The notes: generated from the letters alone by a model not told the origin. Positions 28,319 through 38,272 are shown, counted from the stretch's first letter. The stretch is 64,000 nucleotides of DNA from Citrobacter sedlakii NBRC 105722 (GCF_000759835.1 NZ_BBNB01000006.1:62001-126000), one strand, 5' to 3'. Program-made: numbers and translations.

Positions 28319-29389
28319 ATGAAAAAGCTAATTAACCGTGTGGAAGACGTACTGAGTGAACAACTGGCGGGCCTGGCGAAAGCCTACCCTACGCTGACCC
28401 TGCATCAGGATCCGGTGTATGTCACCCGCGCGGATGCCCCCGTTCAGGGCAAAGTGGCGCTGCTGTCCGGCGGCGGAAGCGGACATGAGCCGATGCACTG
28501 TGGCTATATTGGGCGGGGAATGCTCTCCGGCGCCTGCCCCGGCGAAATATTCACCTCGCCGACGCCGGATAAAATGTTTGAGTGCGCCATGCAGATTGAC
28601 GGCGGCGAAGGCGTGCTGCTGATTATTAAAAACTACACTGGCGATATCCTCAACTTTGAAACCGCCACCGAACTGCTCCACGACAGCGGCGTGAAGGTCA
28701 CCACCGTTGTGGTTGACGACGACGTGGCGGTCAAAGACAGCCTGTATACCGCCGGACGTCGCGGCGTCGCCAATACGGTCCTGATAGAAAAGCTGGTCGG
28801 CGCGGCGGCAGAGCGCGGCGACTCGCTGGAAGCCTGCGCTGAGCTGGGCCGCAGACTGAATAATCACGGTCATTCGATTGGCGTCGCTCTTGCGGCCTGC
28901 ACGGTTCCCGCCGCCGGTAAACCATCTTTCACCCTGAACGACAACGAAATGGAGTTCGGCGTGGGTATTCACGGTGAGCCAGGTATCGACCGTCGCGCCT
29001 TTTCCTCGCTGGATGAGACCGTGGATCAGATGTTCGATACGCTGCTGGAAAACGGTGCCTATAGCCGTACGCTGCGCCACTGGGATCCACAGCAGGGCGT
29101 CTGGCTGGAAGACAAACAAAACAAGCAGCCTTTACAGCGCGGCGACCGGGTAATTGCGCTGGTCAATAATCTCGGCGCGACGCCGCTTTCGGAACTCTAC
29201 GGCGTTTACAATCGCCTGGAAACGCGCTGCCAGGAGGCAGGAATGATTATCGAGCGCAATCTGATCGGCGCCTACTGCACGTCGCTCGATATGTCCGGCT
29301 TTTCCATCACCCTGTTGAAAGTGGACGACGACACCCTCGCATTATGGGACGCCCCGGTTCACACCCCGGCCCTGAACTGGGGAAACTAA
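28319..29389 (+). CDS. dhaK: PTS-dependent dihydroxyacetone kinase, substrate-binding subunit DhaK
   Basis: 356 residues, as in E. coli. Gly-rich SGGGSGHEP at about 52-60 and the covalent hemiaminal histidine in GIHGEPGIDR (about residue 218) bind dihydroxyacetone. With DhaL and DhaM it phosphorylates dihydroxyacetone to DHAP using PEP rather than ATP. DhaK also restrains DhaR. First gene of dhaKLM; dhaL begins 10 bases after its stop with AAGGAG upstream. Confidence 0.97.
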   Translation: MKKLINRVEDVLSEQLAGLAKAYPTLTLHQDPVYVTRADAPVQGKVALLSGGGSGHEPMHCGYIGRGMLSGACPGEIFTSPTPDKMFECAMQIDGGEGVLLIIKNYTGDILNFETATELLHDSGVKVTTVVVDDDVAVKDSLYTAGRRGVANTVLIEKLVGAAAERGDSLEACAELGRRLNNHGHSIGVALAACTVPAAGKPSFTLNDNEMEFGVGIHGEPGIDRRAFSSLDETVDQMFDTLLENGAYSRTLRHWDPQQGVWLEDKQNKQPLQRGDRVIALVNNLGATPLSELYGVYNRLETRCQEAGMIIERNLIGAYCTSLDMSGFSITLLKVDDDTLALWDAPVHTPALNWGN

Positions 29390-29399
29390 GGAGAACGTT

Positions 29400-30032
29400 A
29401 TGTCACTGACCAGAACGCAAATCGTCAACTGGCTCTATCGCTGCGGCGACATTTTCAACCAGCAAAGCGATTATCTCACCGGGCTGGATCGCGAAATAGG
29501 CGACGCCGATCACGGTCTGAATATGCATCGCGGTTTTAGCAAGGTGGTAGAAAAATTACCCGCTATTGCCGACAAAGATATCGGTTTTATTTTGAAAAAT
29601 ACCGGCATGACGCTGCTTTCCAGCGTCGGCGGCGCCAGCGGCCCGCTGTTTGGTACCTTTTTTATCCGCGCCGCCCAGGTGACGCAAGCCCATCAGAGTC
29701 TGTCGCTGGAAGAACTTTATCAGATGATGCGCGAAGGCGCAGATGGCGTCATCAGCCGGGGCAAAGCGGAACCGGGGGATAAAACAATGTGCGACGTTTG
29801 GCTGCCGGTGGTCGAGTCGTTGCGTCTGGCCTGCGAACAAAATCTGTCCATACCCGCCGCCCTGGACGCCGCCGCCGCGCAGGCGGAAGCCGCCGCGCAA
29901 AGTACGATTACGATGCAGGCACGCAAAGGGCGCGCCAGCTATCTGGGCGAGCGCAGCATTGGGCATCAGGATCCTGGCGCAACCTCGGTCATGTTTATTA
30001 CCCAGATGCTGAGCGCAGCGGCAAAAGAGTAA
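29400..30032 (+). CDS. dhaL: Dihydroxyacetone kinase ADP-binding subunit DhaL
   Basis: 210 residues. Metal/ADP-binding GDADHGLNM (about 32-40) and Gly-rich SSVGGASGPLFGT (about 77-89), then GDKTMCDVW. It keeps ADP permanently bound as a cofactor which DhaM rephosphorylates. In the ADP form it activates DhaR. Confidence 0.97.
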   Translation: MSLTRTQIVNWLYRCGDIFNQQSDYLTGLDREIGDADHGLNMHRGFSKVVEKLPAIADKDIGFILKNTGMTLLSSVGGASGPLFGTFFIRAAQVTQAHQSLSLEELYQMMREGADGVISRGKAEPGDKTMCDVWLPVVESLRLACEQNLSIPAALDAAAAQAEAAAQSTITMQARKGRASYLGERSIGHQDPGATSVMFITQMLSAAAKE

Positions 30033-30042
30033 GGACGGTGTG

Positions 30043-31464
30043 ATGGTAAACCTGGTAATTGTTTCTCATAGCGCCCGGCTGGGTGAAGGGGTCGGCGAGT
30101 TAGCGCGGCAAATGTTAATGGGCGAAGATTGTAAGATTGCCATTGCCGCCGGGATCGACGATCCGCAAAACCCTATCGGCACCGACCCGATAAAAGTGAT
30201 GGCGGCTATCGAGTCTGTTGCCGATGCCGACAACGTGCTGGTGATGATGGATATCGGCAGCGCGTTGCTGAGCGCGGAAACGGCGCTGGAACTGCTCGAA
30301 CCGGCTGTTGCCGCGAAAGTTCGCCTGTGCGCCGCGCCGCTGGTGGAGGGTACGCTGGCGGCCACGGTGAGTGCTGCGGCAGGCGCGGATATCGATAAAG
30401 TCGTTGCTGATGCGATGAATGCGCTGGAGGCGAAACGTGAGCAATTAGGTTTACCTTCCCCAGCCCCCCAGACGCAGGCCACGCCCTCGCTCGCGCTTGC
30501 GGACGGCGAAGCGAAGTCGGTTTCGGTAGTGGTAAAGAATCACAACGGGCTGCATGTGCGTCCGGCGTCGCGGCTGGTTTCGACGCTGTCCGGCTTTAAC
30601 GCCGCCCTTCTGCTGGAAAAGAACGGCAAATGCGTGACCCCGGACAGCCTGAATCAGATTGCGTTGTTGCAGATACGTTGTAATGACACTATTCGCCTGT
30701 TAGCCCGTGGCGAGCAGGCGGATGACGCGCTGGCGGCGTTCAGCCAACTGGCGGCCGCGAATTTTGGCGAGTCGGCAGCAGCGCCGGCAATGCAGACTGC
30801 GACGGCGGCGGTAACGGGAAAAGCATACCGCTATGCGCCGACGCTGCCCCCCGTCGTTAAAAAGAGCGTATTGAGCGTCACGGCAGAACAGTCACGTCTG
30901 CGCAACGCGTTGGATCTCACCCTGCTGGATTTGATGTCACTGGTAACCCGCGTCGAGGCGAGCTGGCCGGGCGATCTGGCGGCGATCTTCTCCGGCCACC
31001 ATATGCTGCTCGACGACCCGGAGCTGTTTACCCGCGCTTGTGAATTACTGCGAAGCGAGCACTGTACCGCAGAGTACGCATGGCAGCAGGTATTAACGGA
31101 GATGAGCGCGCAGTATCGCCAGCTTGATGACGCTTATCTGCGGGCGCGCGATATCGACATTGACGATCTATTGCAGCGTAGTCTGCGTCATCTGCAACAA
31201 TGCCCGCTTACGTTGCCTGAGTTTACTGCTCCGGCGATTCTGGTGGCGGACGATCTCTGCCCTTCCACCGTGGTGGCGCTTGACCCTGCGGTGGTGAAAG
31301 GCATTTGTCTGCGTGGCGGAAGCCCGCTTGCGCACGGCGCGCTTATCGCCCGTGAAATGGGCATCGCCTGGGTTTGTCAGCAGGGCCATGCGCTGGATGC
31401 AGTACAAACCGGCGAGGCGCTGACGCTCGACGTCGCGGGGCAGCGCGTCTTACGACAGAAATGA
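30043..31464 (+). CDS. dhaM: Dihydroxyacetone kinase phosphotransferase subunit DhaM
   Basis: 473 residues from ATG 30043 (MVNLVIVSHSARLG); AAGGA at 30031-30035 fits this start better than GTG 30040. Three domains: EIIA-like with His9 (about 1-130), HPr-like with His in KNHNGLHVRPAS (about 156-245), and a truncated enzyme I domain with His in GSPLAHGALIARE (about 427-439). It passes phosphate from the PTS (EI, HPr) to DhaL-ADP. Confidence 0.96.
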   Translation: MVNLVIVSHSARLGEGVGELARQMLMGEDCKIAIAAGIDDPQNPIGTDPIKVMAAIESVADADNVLVMMDIGSALLSAETALELLEPAVAAKVRLCAAPLVEGTLAATVSAAAGADIDKVVADAMNALEAKREQLGLPSPAPQTQATPSLALADGEAKSVSVVVKNHNGLHVRPASRLVSTLSGFNAALLLEKNGKCVTPDSLNQIALLQIRCNDTIRLLARGEQADDALAAFSQLAAANFGESAAAPAMQTATAAVTGKAYRYAPTLPPVVKKSVLSVTAEQSRLRNALDLTLLDLMSLVTRVEASWPGDLAAIFSGHHMLLDDPELFTRACELLRSEHCTAEYAWQQVLTEMSAQYRQLDDAYLRARDIDIDDLLQRSLRHLQQCPLTLPEFTAPAILVADDLCPSTVVALDPAVVKGICLRGGSPLAHGALIAREMGIAWVCQQGHALDAVQTGEALTLDVAGQRVLRQK

Positions 31465-31472
31465 CCCTGCCG

Positions 31473-31506
31473 GTATCCGGTCCGCAGTGTTCAGTGGGCC
31501 GGATAC
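31473..31506. terminator. Hairpin between convergent dhaM and GPH transporter gene
   Basis: Arms GTATCCGG/CCGGATAC, REP-like, with no long T-run. Probably the shared 3' end of both genes. Confidence 0.5.
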
Positions 31507-31521
31507 ACGCTTACCCTACCG

Positions 31522-32877
31522 TTAGCCCGCAAACTGACCTTTTTGCAGATCCTGAACCACAGCATGCATTTTGTCGGCAGTGAGCTGGTAAAACTTAATC
31601 GACACCGCGGTGAGTAAATAAAACAGCGCGGGCAGCAGCGTAAACAGCATTATCACGCCATCCACGGCGCCGTCCGGCTGGGTGTCGCTGTTGGTGGCGT
31701 AACCGTAAAACGCCAGTACCCAACCGATAATCGCACCACCAACCGCAACGCCAAGTTTGATGACAAAAATGTTCGCCGCGACGTTCATTCCGGTGATTCG
31801 CCGACGGGTTTTCCATTCACCGTAATTATTAGCATCAGTGATCATCGACCATTGAATCGCGCCATTGCCGCCCTGAATAATCTGGATCGCCAGATGCGCC
31901 AGCAGCGGGACAATCCACCATGCTACCGGCAGGAAATAACAGGCTACGCCGAGCGCGGCGTTGAGAATATTGATCCAGAAAGAGAGCTTAATTTTGCAAA
32001 AGCGGGTGCCAAACGGTTTCGCCAGCACCGAACCGAGCATTGATGCAAACATCCCGCCAAGCATAAACCAGGTGATCACATCCGCACCTTTGTTCAGCAC
32101 CGTGTTAACGTAATACACCACTGCGCCGCCGCGGATCACTACCGCCACCAGCATCATAAAGTTATAGACCGACAAAATACGCCACTGCTCGTTTTGAAAA
32201 AGGATTTTCACATCGCGGGCGATGTTCATATTCTCCTCTTTAATCGGCTGAACGCGTTCTTTGGTGGTCAGAAAGCAGATCAAAAACATAACGCAGCCAA
32301 TCGCGCCAAACAGCGCCATCGCCAGTTGAATACCGCTCGCTCTGTCGCCCGGCGAGAGGTAATCCGCCACCGGCAGAATAAAGGCGGTGCCTAACGCGCC
32401 GCCAATCGGCGTAATGGCGAACCGCCAGGATTGCAGCGATAAATTCTCATTGGGATCGGCGGTTAATGCCGCGCCTAACGAGCAGTAAGGAATATTAATG
32501 GCGGTATACATTAATGTCATAAATATATAAGCCGCGACGGCATAGGCTATTTTACCGCTGTCGCTAAAATCTGGCGTGGAATAGACCAGTACGCAGCTCA
32601 CGGCAAAAGGGATACAGATTGCCAGCAGCCACGGACGAAAGCGGCCCCAGCGCGTCGCGGTCGCATCGGCAATTGCGCCCATCACCGGATCGGTAATGGC
32701 GTCCAGCAGACGGACCAGCAAAAACATGGTCCCCATTACGGCGGGCGGCAGGCCATAAATATCGGTATAAAAATAGGCCAGAATGGCAACGGAAGAGTCA
32801 AAGACAATATGGCTTGCGGCGTCGCCCAGGCTATAACCTATTTTTTCTTTTATGGGTAATTGTTCCACTTCAGACAT
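31522..32877 (-). CDS. GPH-family sugar:cation symporter
   Basis: 451 residues with about 12 membrane helices. N-terminal KIGYSLGDAASHIVF and the helix 2-3 loop DAITDPVMGAIAD..TRWGRFRPWL are signatures of the MelB/YicJ glycoside-pentoside-hexuronide family. It probably imports a glycoside or related sugar with sodium or protons; substrate not predictable, and no glycosidase of matching specificity is adjacent other than the periplasmic trehalase. AAGGA precedes ATG. A CRP-like site is 48-63 bases upstream. Confidence 0.85.
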   Translation of the reverse strand: MSEVEQLPIKEKIGYSLGDAASHIVFDSSVAILAYFYTDIYGLPPAVMGTMFLLVRLLDAITDPVMGAIADATATRWGRFRPWLLAICIPFAVSCVLVYSTPDFSDSGKIAYAVAAYIFMTLMYTAINIPYCSLGAALTADPNENLSLQSWRFAITPIGGALGTAFILPVADYLSPGDRASGIQLAMALFGAIGCVMFLICFLTTKERVQPIKEENMNIARDVKILFQNEQWRILSVYNFMMLVAVVIRGGAVVYYVNTVLNKGADVITWFMLGGMFASMLGSVLAKPFGTRFCKIKLSFWINILNAALGVACYFLPVAWWIVPLLAHLAIQIIQGGNGAIQWSMITDANNYGEWKTRRRITGMNVAANIFVIKLGVAVGGAIIGWVLAFYGYATNSDTQPDGAVDGVIMLFTLLPALFYLLTAVSIKFYQLTADKMHAVVQDLQKGQFAG

Positions 32878-32924
32878 AATTTATCCTTAATAAAATAATA
32901 AAAGCAGCACACAACATCCCGGTG

Positions 32925-32940
32925 CGTGCATTTCTTCACA
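32925..32940 (-). promoter_or_regulatory. Possible CRP site upstream of the GPH transporter
   Basis: Minus strand TGTGA-AGAAAT-GCACG matches the left half of TGTGA-N6-TCACA exactly and the right half partly. It lies in a 324-bp gap (32878-33201) in which I saw no other supported feature except the treA ribosome-binding site AAGGAG. Confidence 0.35.
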
Positions 32941-33201
32941 GATGCTTTTTTCGGTCTATTATGTTTTTTGATTCATTTCTTATGTTTTTTATCTTCTGTG
33001 ATCGCTCTTCATAACCTGCGTGCGCTTCGGCTATTGTTATTATTTTGGTGAATATATTTTCCGCCATTACGTCATACCCGGATAACAAAAATGTCTGTAG
33101 CTTCGCAAAATGCGGCTTCAACGACGCGCAGCAGGCGATCCTGAACTACGATTTTCTCATGATAAATGCCGTAATCCGGTACGCACTAAGGAGATTATTC
33201 A

Positions 33202-34908
33202 ATGCTTACCCCTGCTGTTCGCCATACAGGCGCGCTATCCTGGGCCATTAAACTGGCGCTGACCGGCACCCTTCTCACCTTTGCCTCATTGTCGGCCAAT
33301 GCAGAAGAACCGATGACCAACCCGCCGCAGCCGCCCGACATTTTGCTCGGTCCCCTGTTTAATGATGTGCAAAACGCAAAATTGTTTCCCGATCAGAAAA
33401 CCTTTGCTGACGCCGTACCGAATAACGATCCGCTGACCATCCTTGCGGACTATCGGATGCAGAAAAACCAGTCCAGCTTTGACTTGCGCCACTTCGTCAA
33501 CGTCAACTTCACCTTACCGAAAGAAGGGGAAAAATATGTCCCGCCAGCGGGACAGTCGCTGCGCGAACATATTGACGGACTGTGGCCGGTACTGACCCGT
33601 TCAACCGAAAGCGCGGGTAAATGGGACTCCCTGCTGCCGCTGCCTGAACCTTATGTGGTGCCCGGCGGGCGCTTTCGCGAGATCTACTACTGGGACAGCT
33701 ATTTCACCATGCTGGGGCTGGCCGAAAGCGGTCACTGGGACAAAATTGCCGATATGGTGGCGAACTTCGCCTGGGAAATTGACGCCTTCGGGCATATCCC
33801 GAACGGTAACCGCACCTATTATCTGAGCCGCTCGCAACCGCCCTTCTTTTCTTTGATGGTCGAATTACTGGCGCAGCATGAAGGCGATGACACGCTGAAA
33901 AAATATTTGCCGCAGTTACAAAAAGAGTACAGCTACTGGATGGAAGGCGTCGACACGTTACAGCCAGGCCAACAGCATAAGCGGGTGGTGAAACTGGATG
34001 ACGGTGCCGTACTCAATCGCTACTGGGACGAACGGGATACGCCGCGCCCCGAATCCTGGGTGGAGGATATCGCCACCGCGAAAAGCAACCCCAATCGCCC
34101 GGCCACGGAAATCTACCGCGATCTGCGTTCGGCTGCGGCCTCTGGCTGGGATTTCAGCTCGCGCTGGATGGATGATCCGCAGCAGCTCGGTACGATTCGG
34201 ACCACCAGCATTGTGCCCGTGGATCTCAACTCCCTGCTTTACAAGATGGAAAAAATCCTCGCCCGCGCCAGCAAAGCAGCAGGCGACGACGCACAGGCCA
34301 GTCATTATGATCGGTTAGCGAACGAACGTCAGAAAGCCATCGAACATTACCTGTGGAACGACAAAGAAGGCTGGTACGCCGACTACGATCTTAAGAGCAA
34401 ACAGGTACGTAATCCGCTTACCGCCGCTGCGCTGTTCCCGCTGTACGTCAATGCCGCCGCGAAAGATCGCGCCCACAAAATGGCCGTCGCTACCCAGGCG
34501 CACCTGCTCCAGCCTGGCGGCCTTGCCACTACGTCGGTGAAAAGCGGTCAGCAATGGGATGCGCCAAACGGCTGGGCGCCGCTCCAGTGGGTCGCCACCG
34601 AAGGATTGCAGAACTACGGGCAGGAAAAAGTGGCGATGGAGGTGACCTGGCGTTTCCTGACTAATGTTCAGCACACCTACGATCGGGAACAGAAGCTGGT
34701 AGAGAAGTATGACGTCAGCAGCACTGGCACCGGCGGTGGCGGCGGTGAATATCCGCTGCAGGATGGGTTTGGCTGGACGAACGGCGTCACGCTGAAAATG
34801 CTCGACCTGATCTGTCCGCAGGAAAAACCCTGCGACAGCGTCCCCTCCACCCGGCCTGCCGTTCAGCCGACAAGCGCTGAAAACGCGCAAACACAAGCCA
34901 CGCCGTAA
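33202..34908 (+). CDS. treA: Periplasmic trehalase TreA
   Basis: 568 residues with signal peptide ending SLSANA (about 34). GH37 signatures [15 protein letters not shown] (about 152-166) and [12 protein letters not shown] (about 451-462), and the Gly-rich [19 protein letters not shown] near the C-terminus. It splits trehalose to two glucoses in the periplasm under high osmolarity. AAGGAG lies 8 bases before ATG. The C-terminal tail after about 540 is Pro/Thr-rich and variable. Confidence 0.96.
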   Translation: MLTPAVRHTGALSWAIKLALTGTLLTFASLSANAEEPMTNPPQPPDILLGPLFNDVQNAKLFPDQKTFADAVPNNDPLTILADYRMQKNQSSFDLRHFVNVNFTLPKEGEKYVPPAGQSLREHIDGLWPVLTRSTESAGKWDSLLPLPEPYVVPGGRFREIYYWDSYFTMLGLAESGHWDKIADMVANFAWEIDAFGHIPNGNRTYYLSRSQPPFFSLMVELLAQHEGDDTLKKYLPQLQKEYSYWMEGVDTLQPGQQHKRVVKLDDGAVLNRYWDERDTPRPESWVEDIATAKSNPNRPATEIYRDLRSAAASGWDFSSRWMDDPQQLGTIRTTSIVPVDLNSLLYKMEKILARASKAAGDDAQASHYDRLANERQKAIEHYLWNDKEGWYADYDLKSKQVRNPLTAAALFPLYVNAAAKDRAHKMAVATQAHLLQPGGLATTSVKSGQQWDAPNGWAPLQWVATEGLQNYGQEKVAMEVTWRFLTNVQHTYDREQKLVEKYDVSSTGTGGGGGEYPLQDGFGWTNGVTLKMLDLICPQEKPCDSVPSTRPAVQPTSAENAQTQATP

Positions 34909-34920
34909 TCATGGCGCTAA

Positions 34921-34942
34921 CCGGCCTGGGGCGCCAGGCCGG
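34921..34942. terminator. Hairpin between convergent treA and TonB receptor gene
   Basis: Perfect 9-bp GC-rich arms CCGGCCTGG/CCAGGCCGG with a 4-base loop. No T-run, so strength as a terminator is uncertain. Confidence 0.55.
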
Positions 34943-34956
34943 TGCGCAGATCTCTG

Positions 34957-37074
34957 TCAGAAACTGTAGCTGGCGCCAACCTGAACAGTCCGGTCGCGCC
35001 CGATCCAACAGTTGGTGCTGTCGTAGCAACTGAAGGTCTCTTTATTGGTGACATTCTGCGCGCTGGCCTTTAGCGTCACGCCGCTGAGCGAAGGTAGCGC
35101 TTCGCCCAGGCGGTAAGACATTGCCAGATCGTACTGCGTCGTGCCGCCCAGCTTCCCGGCTGTGTTATCCGGCGAAATCTCCATCGGTCCGCTGTAGCGC
35201 GCGCCAGCGCCCAGCGTGAGCCCGCGTAGCGCAGTGCTATCGAAGGTGTAATCGCCCCACAGCGTAAAGGCGTTTTCCGGTACCTGAGTGGGCCGTTTTC
35301 CTTCGTAGCTTTCATCTTTCGTATTAATCGCATGGGTGTAGGCGTAGTTGGCGATCAGCGTGACGTTGTCAGCAGGACGACTGATGAGGGACAGCTCAGC
35401 GCCTTTTGACTCAATTTCGCCAGTCTGGCGGTAATCCCACGTTGGCGTTGCCGAAAGGACATTTTTCTGACGAATAGTGAATACCGAAGCGGTAAAGGTG
35501 GTGGCATAGTCAGCCAGCAGATACTTCACCCCGCCCTCCACCTGTTTGCTGGTGGTCGGCTTCACGTCTTTGGTCGTCAGCGAGCCCTGCGGCGAAATCG
35601 GCCTGAAGCCTTCAGAATAGCTGATAAACGGGGATAGTCCGTTAGCAAAAGCGTACAGCGCGCCAATACGTTTGGTCACCCGATCCTGGGAGATCCACGT
35701 TTTCTCGCCGTTCTGCAGCGCGTCAGTGGTCGTCGAGCGATAGTCATCGTAGCGGATACTGGCCAGCAGGTTTACGCCGCCAAAGACGATCTGGTCCTGG
35801 AGATAGTAACCATTTTGTTGGTAAGAAAGACGATTTTTTTGCGCGGTGTACAGGCCGAGATCGTCAGTATGAATCTGGTGGAAATCCGGATGGCGCATGT
35901 CAATGCCCGGCGTGGCGCTGGCATAACGATAGAAATAATGGCTGTCGAGTTTCTGGTAGTCGAAACCGGCCAGCAGGTGATGCTGCCAGTCGCCCAACAG
36001 CACCGTTTTGGTTAACTGGTTATCAATGTTAACGCTCTTAAGATCTTCATCAGTGGTGTAGGCAAAGCGATCGAGCATCCAGACCGGGTTGACGCCATTG
36101 CCGGTGGCATAGACGCTGCGCTGGTGGGTATCGACGTCAAAATACCGCGCTTTCTGGCTGAATCCCCAGCCGCTCTCGAACGCATGTTCGAGATGATAAC
36201 CCAGCATCCACTGACGTTGTTTGAAGCCGCTCCACTTATCGCCTGCAAAGTCCCGACGGTCGGCATAACCGGAGCGCAGATATGCGATGGGTAATGGATT
36301 CGACGGCGACAGCGAGGGCGTATTTTGTACCAGCGCATCCAGCGTCAGACGCGTTCTGCCGTCCGGCTGCCAGCTCACGGAGGGTGCAAGCAGGTAATCT
36401 TCATAGCGCGTGGTATATGGCTGATCGTTCCCTTCCGTCGCTTTCCCGAGCAGGCGATAATTCCAGTCGCTGTCACGGATGTTTCCCGTTGCGTCCAGAT
36501 ACCCTTCTTTCAGGTTGCGCGTACCGGTCATAACACCCAACTCCGTTTTCTGCTCCGCCTGCGGCGTCTTGCCCTGAATATTCACCAGCCCGCCCGGCGA
36601 GCCGTTGCCGTACAGCACCGACGCGGGGCCTTTGAGAATATCGACATGTTCAATGAGCAGCGGATCGATGCGCGCTTTAGTGTTGCCCGTGACGTTATAC
36701 GGCAACTGTAAGCCGTTGTAGTACTCTTGATCGACGGTGAAACCGCGGATTTTGTACTCGCTCATGTAGGTCGTATTGCCGCGCATTTCCGTTGACACGC
36801 CCGGTGCGTAGCGCAATATCTCGTTAACCGACGTTGCATGGCGCAGCGTGATTTCTTTTTTATCGAGAGTATTAATCACCTGCGGCGTCTTACTTTCAGG
36901 CGCTGCGGATTTGGTCGCGCTGTTGGTCCAGGCAGGCAGCAGGCTCTCCTGCCCCGATGCGGACACCACGATAGTGGCTTCGTCTGCCTCTGCGGCATAA
37001 CAGGAAGTGGTCAGAGCCAGTGAGATACAGCCAGAGAGCGCGCGCAAGCGAAAGCGTGAAGGGGTTATCATCAT
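34957..37074 (-). CDS. TonB-dependent siderophore receptor (FhuA/FoxA-like)
   Basis: 705 residues from ATG 37074 (MMITPSRFRLRAL); a TTG 11 codons upstream would place the signal peptide internally. Signal peptide ends near SCYAA. TonB-box-like ATIVVSA follows, then plug domain (IDPLLIEHVDILKGPASVLYG, about 135-155) and a 22-strand barrel ending VQVGASYSF. A paired-Cys strand near the end (CYDSTNCW) resembles hydroxamate receptors, so ferrioxamine or ferrichrome are likely ligands. No transport partner or siderophore gene is adjacent. A Fur-like box overlaps the promoter. Confidence 0.88.
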   Translation of the reverse strand: MMITPSRFRLRALSGCISLALTTSCYAAEADEATIVVSASGQESLLPAWTNSATKSAAPESKTPQVINTLDKKEITLRHATSVNEILRYAPGVSTEMRGNTTYMSEYKIRGFTVDQEYYNGLQLPYNVTGNTKARIDPLLIEHVDILKGPASVLYGNGSPGGLVNIQGKTPQAEQKTELGVMTGTRNLKEGYLDATGNIRDSDWNYRLLGKATEGNDQPYTTRYEDYLLAPSVSWQPDGRTRLTLDALVQNTPSLSPSNPLPIAYLRSGYADRRDFAGDKWSGFKQRQWMLGYHLEHAFESGWGFSQKARYFDVDTHQRSVYATGNGVNPVWMLDRFAYTTDEDLKSVNIDNQLTKTVLLGDWQHHLLAGFDYQKLDSHYFYRYASATPGIDMRHPDFHQIHTDDLGLYTAQKNRLSYQQNGYYLQDQIVFGGVNLLASIRYDDYRSTTTDALQNGEKTWISQDRVTKRIGALYAFANGLSPFISYSEGFRPISPQGSLTTKDVKPTTSKQVEGGVKYLLADYATTFTASVFTIRQKNVLSATPTWDYRQTGEIESKGAELSLISRPADNVTLIANYAYTHAINTKDESYEGKRPTQVPENAFTLWGDYTFDSTALRGLTLGAGARYSGPMEISPDNTAGKLGGTTQYDLAMSYRLGEALPSLSGVTLKASAQNVTNKETFSCYDSTNCWIGRDRTVQVGASYSF

Positions 37075-37101
37075 GAGAATCGTTATAATATGAAATAGGA
37101 A

Positions 37102-37116
37102 TAGCAATTATTCTCA
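37102..37116 (-). promoter_or_regulatory. Fur-box-like operator of the TonB receptor gene
   Basis: Minus strand TGAGAATAATTGCTA matches TGATAAT-N-ATTATCA at 10 of 14 positions, the left half best. It lies between a -35-like TTGCAA and a -10-like TGCTAT (17-base spacer) about 28 bases before the ATG, leaving a very short leader. Iron repression is inferred. Confidence 0.6.
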
Positions 37117-37170
37117 TTTTTATTTGCAAATCAACAACACCCTTTCTACGGTATATTTTTTCGCATAAAA

Positions 37171-37194
37171 CAACGGCTCCCGCAGGAGCCGTTG
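37171..37194 (-). terminator. ymgE terminator
   Basis: Perfect 10-bp arms CAACGGCTCC/GGAGCCGTTG, 4-base loop, followed on the minus strand by TTTTATGCG. It lies 9 bases after the ymgE stop. Confidence 0.8.
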
Positions 37195-37203
37195 TGCCGA
37201 GGG

Positions 37204-37458
37204 TTAGTCGCGCCGTACAAGCCGGAAAACGCCCAGCACCACAACGGCGCCCACCACCGCGACGAGGAAACTGTGCAGATTAAAACCGCTGATGCTGCCG
37301 CCAATGCCGAACATGGTCGCCAGCCAGCCCCCCACTACCGCCCCCACAATACCGAGTATGCAGGTGAGAATAAACCCGCCGCCGTCGCGCCCCGGCATCA
37401 GCAGTTTGGCAATAACACCGGCAATCAGACCGAAAACAATCCAGGCAATGATCCCCAT
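37204..37458 (-). CDS. ymgE: YmgE, GlsB/YeaQ/YmgE-family small membrane protein
   Basis: 84 residues with three membrane helices (IIAWIVFGLIAGVIAKLL; Gly-rich second helix; LHSFLVAVVGAVVVLGVF). Family members are stress-related inner membrane proteins called transglycosylase-associated by old annotation, without known activity. AGAGGG precedes ATG. A -10-like TATACT (37516-37521) with poor -35 fits sigma-S control. Confidence 0.88.
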   Translation of the reverse strand: MGIIAWIVFGLIAGVIAKLLMPGRDGGGFILTCILGIVGAVVGGWLATMFGIGGSISGFNLHSFLVAVVGAVVVLGVFRLVRRD

Positions 37459-37515
37459 GTTGAGGCCCTCTGTTCAGTGAAACCACACGCAACACCTTCT
37501 TGCGCCCGTAAGCTA

Positions 37516-37521
37516 AGTATA
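37516..37521 (-). promoter_or_regulatory. Probable ymgE -10 element
   Basis: Minus strand CTATACTTA context about 60 bases before the ymgE ATG; no matching -35 hexamer, and the C just before TATACT is favoured by sigma-S. Confidence 0.4.
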
Positions 37522-37646
37522 GGCAAGTCGTTGATCCACGCCGAACCGGGCAGTGCAATTATTCCTTGTGGTGTAGATAAGGGTTGTCTCAGGTTCTGCC
37601 GCGCCCTGCCGATAACCCGTCGAAATCCAGCAACCTGGGCACATAA

Positions 37647-38258
37647 TTACATCGCGTCCAGCGCGCGTTGTAGCTTCCAGATATAGCGCGGCGCCTGCGG
37701 CGCGGGATGGTTATCGACGACATGCTCAAAAAATTCGTCCGCATCCAGATCGTTAATTTTTTCGATCGCCTTTTTACGGTCGGAGGAGAAGGTACGCAGC
37801 AGCGCACCCGCGCCGTTCGCATACGAAACCACCAGCGCGTACTGCATCACCTGCGGGTCTTCGATGCCTGCGAGCGGACCGTTTTCCAGAATGCTCAGGT
37901 AAGCGGCGCCCATCGAAATGTTACGCTCAGGGTTTTTCAGTTCGCTGGTGGAAGGCTCGCCGCTCCACCCCATACGGCGGTACACATCGCGCCCGGAGGT
38001 GGACGCCTTAAGCTGCATCAGCCCGACGGCGTTGGATTTGCTTACCACACTGGGGTTGCCGCCGGATTCAATGGCGATAATCGCGGTAATCAGCTTCGGG
38101 CTGACACCCCAGGCTGCGCCGGCTTTCTCACTGATCGGCATCCACTGCATTGCCCGTTTTACCGGCACTTCCGGGTTCCACGGCGGATTTTTATAATCGG
38201 GTTTTGAACTACAACCAGCAAGCAGCACAATCAAAAAAGCAAACCATCTCAATTTCAC
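37647..38258 (-). CDS. emtA: Membrane-bound lytic endotransglycosylase EmtA (MltE)
   Basis: 203 residues, as in E. coli. Lipoprotein signal [16 protein letters not shown] with lipobox LLAGC. SLT fold with catalytic Glu in [11 protein letters not shown] (about residue 64), [14 protein letters not shown] and [11 protein letters not shown]. It cleaves glycan strands internally, producing 1,6-anhydromuropeptides. Conserved position beside ldcA, which processes the released peptides. Confidence 0.95.
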   Translation of the reverse strand: MKLRWFAFLIVLLAGCSSKPDYKNPPWNPEVPVKRAMQWMPISEKAGAAWGVSPKLITAIIAIESGGNPSVVSKSNAVGLMQLKASTSGRDVYRRMGWSGEPSTSELKNPERNISMGAAYLSILENGPLAGIEDPQVMQYALVVSYANGAGALLRTFSSDRKKAIEKINDLDADEFFEHVVDNHPAPQAPRYIWKLQRALDAM

Positions 38259-38272
38259 GTCATCTGTCCTTA

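Noticed and set aside
28328-29119. 263-codon frame opposite dhaK
   Set aside because: Shadow of dhaK; no start signals and composition typical of a complementary frame.
33045-33251. Small 68-codon frame overlapping the treA start
   Set aside because: No ribosome-binding site, overlaps treA signal peptide in another frame, no recognisable features.
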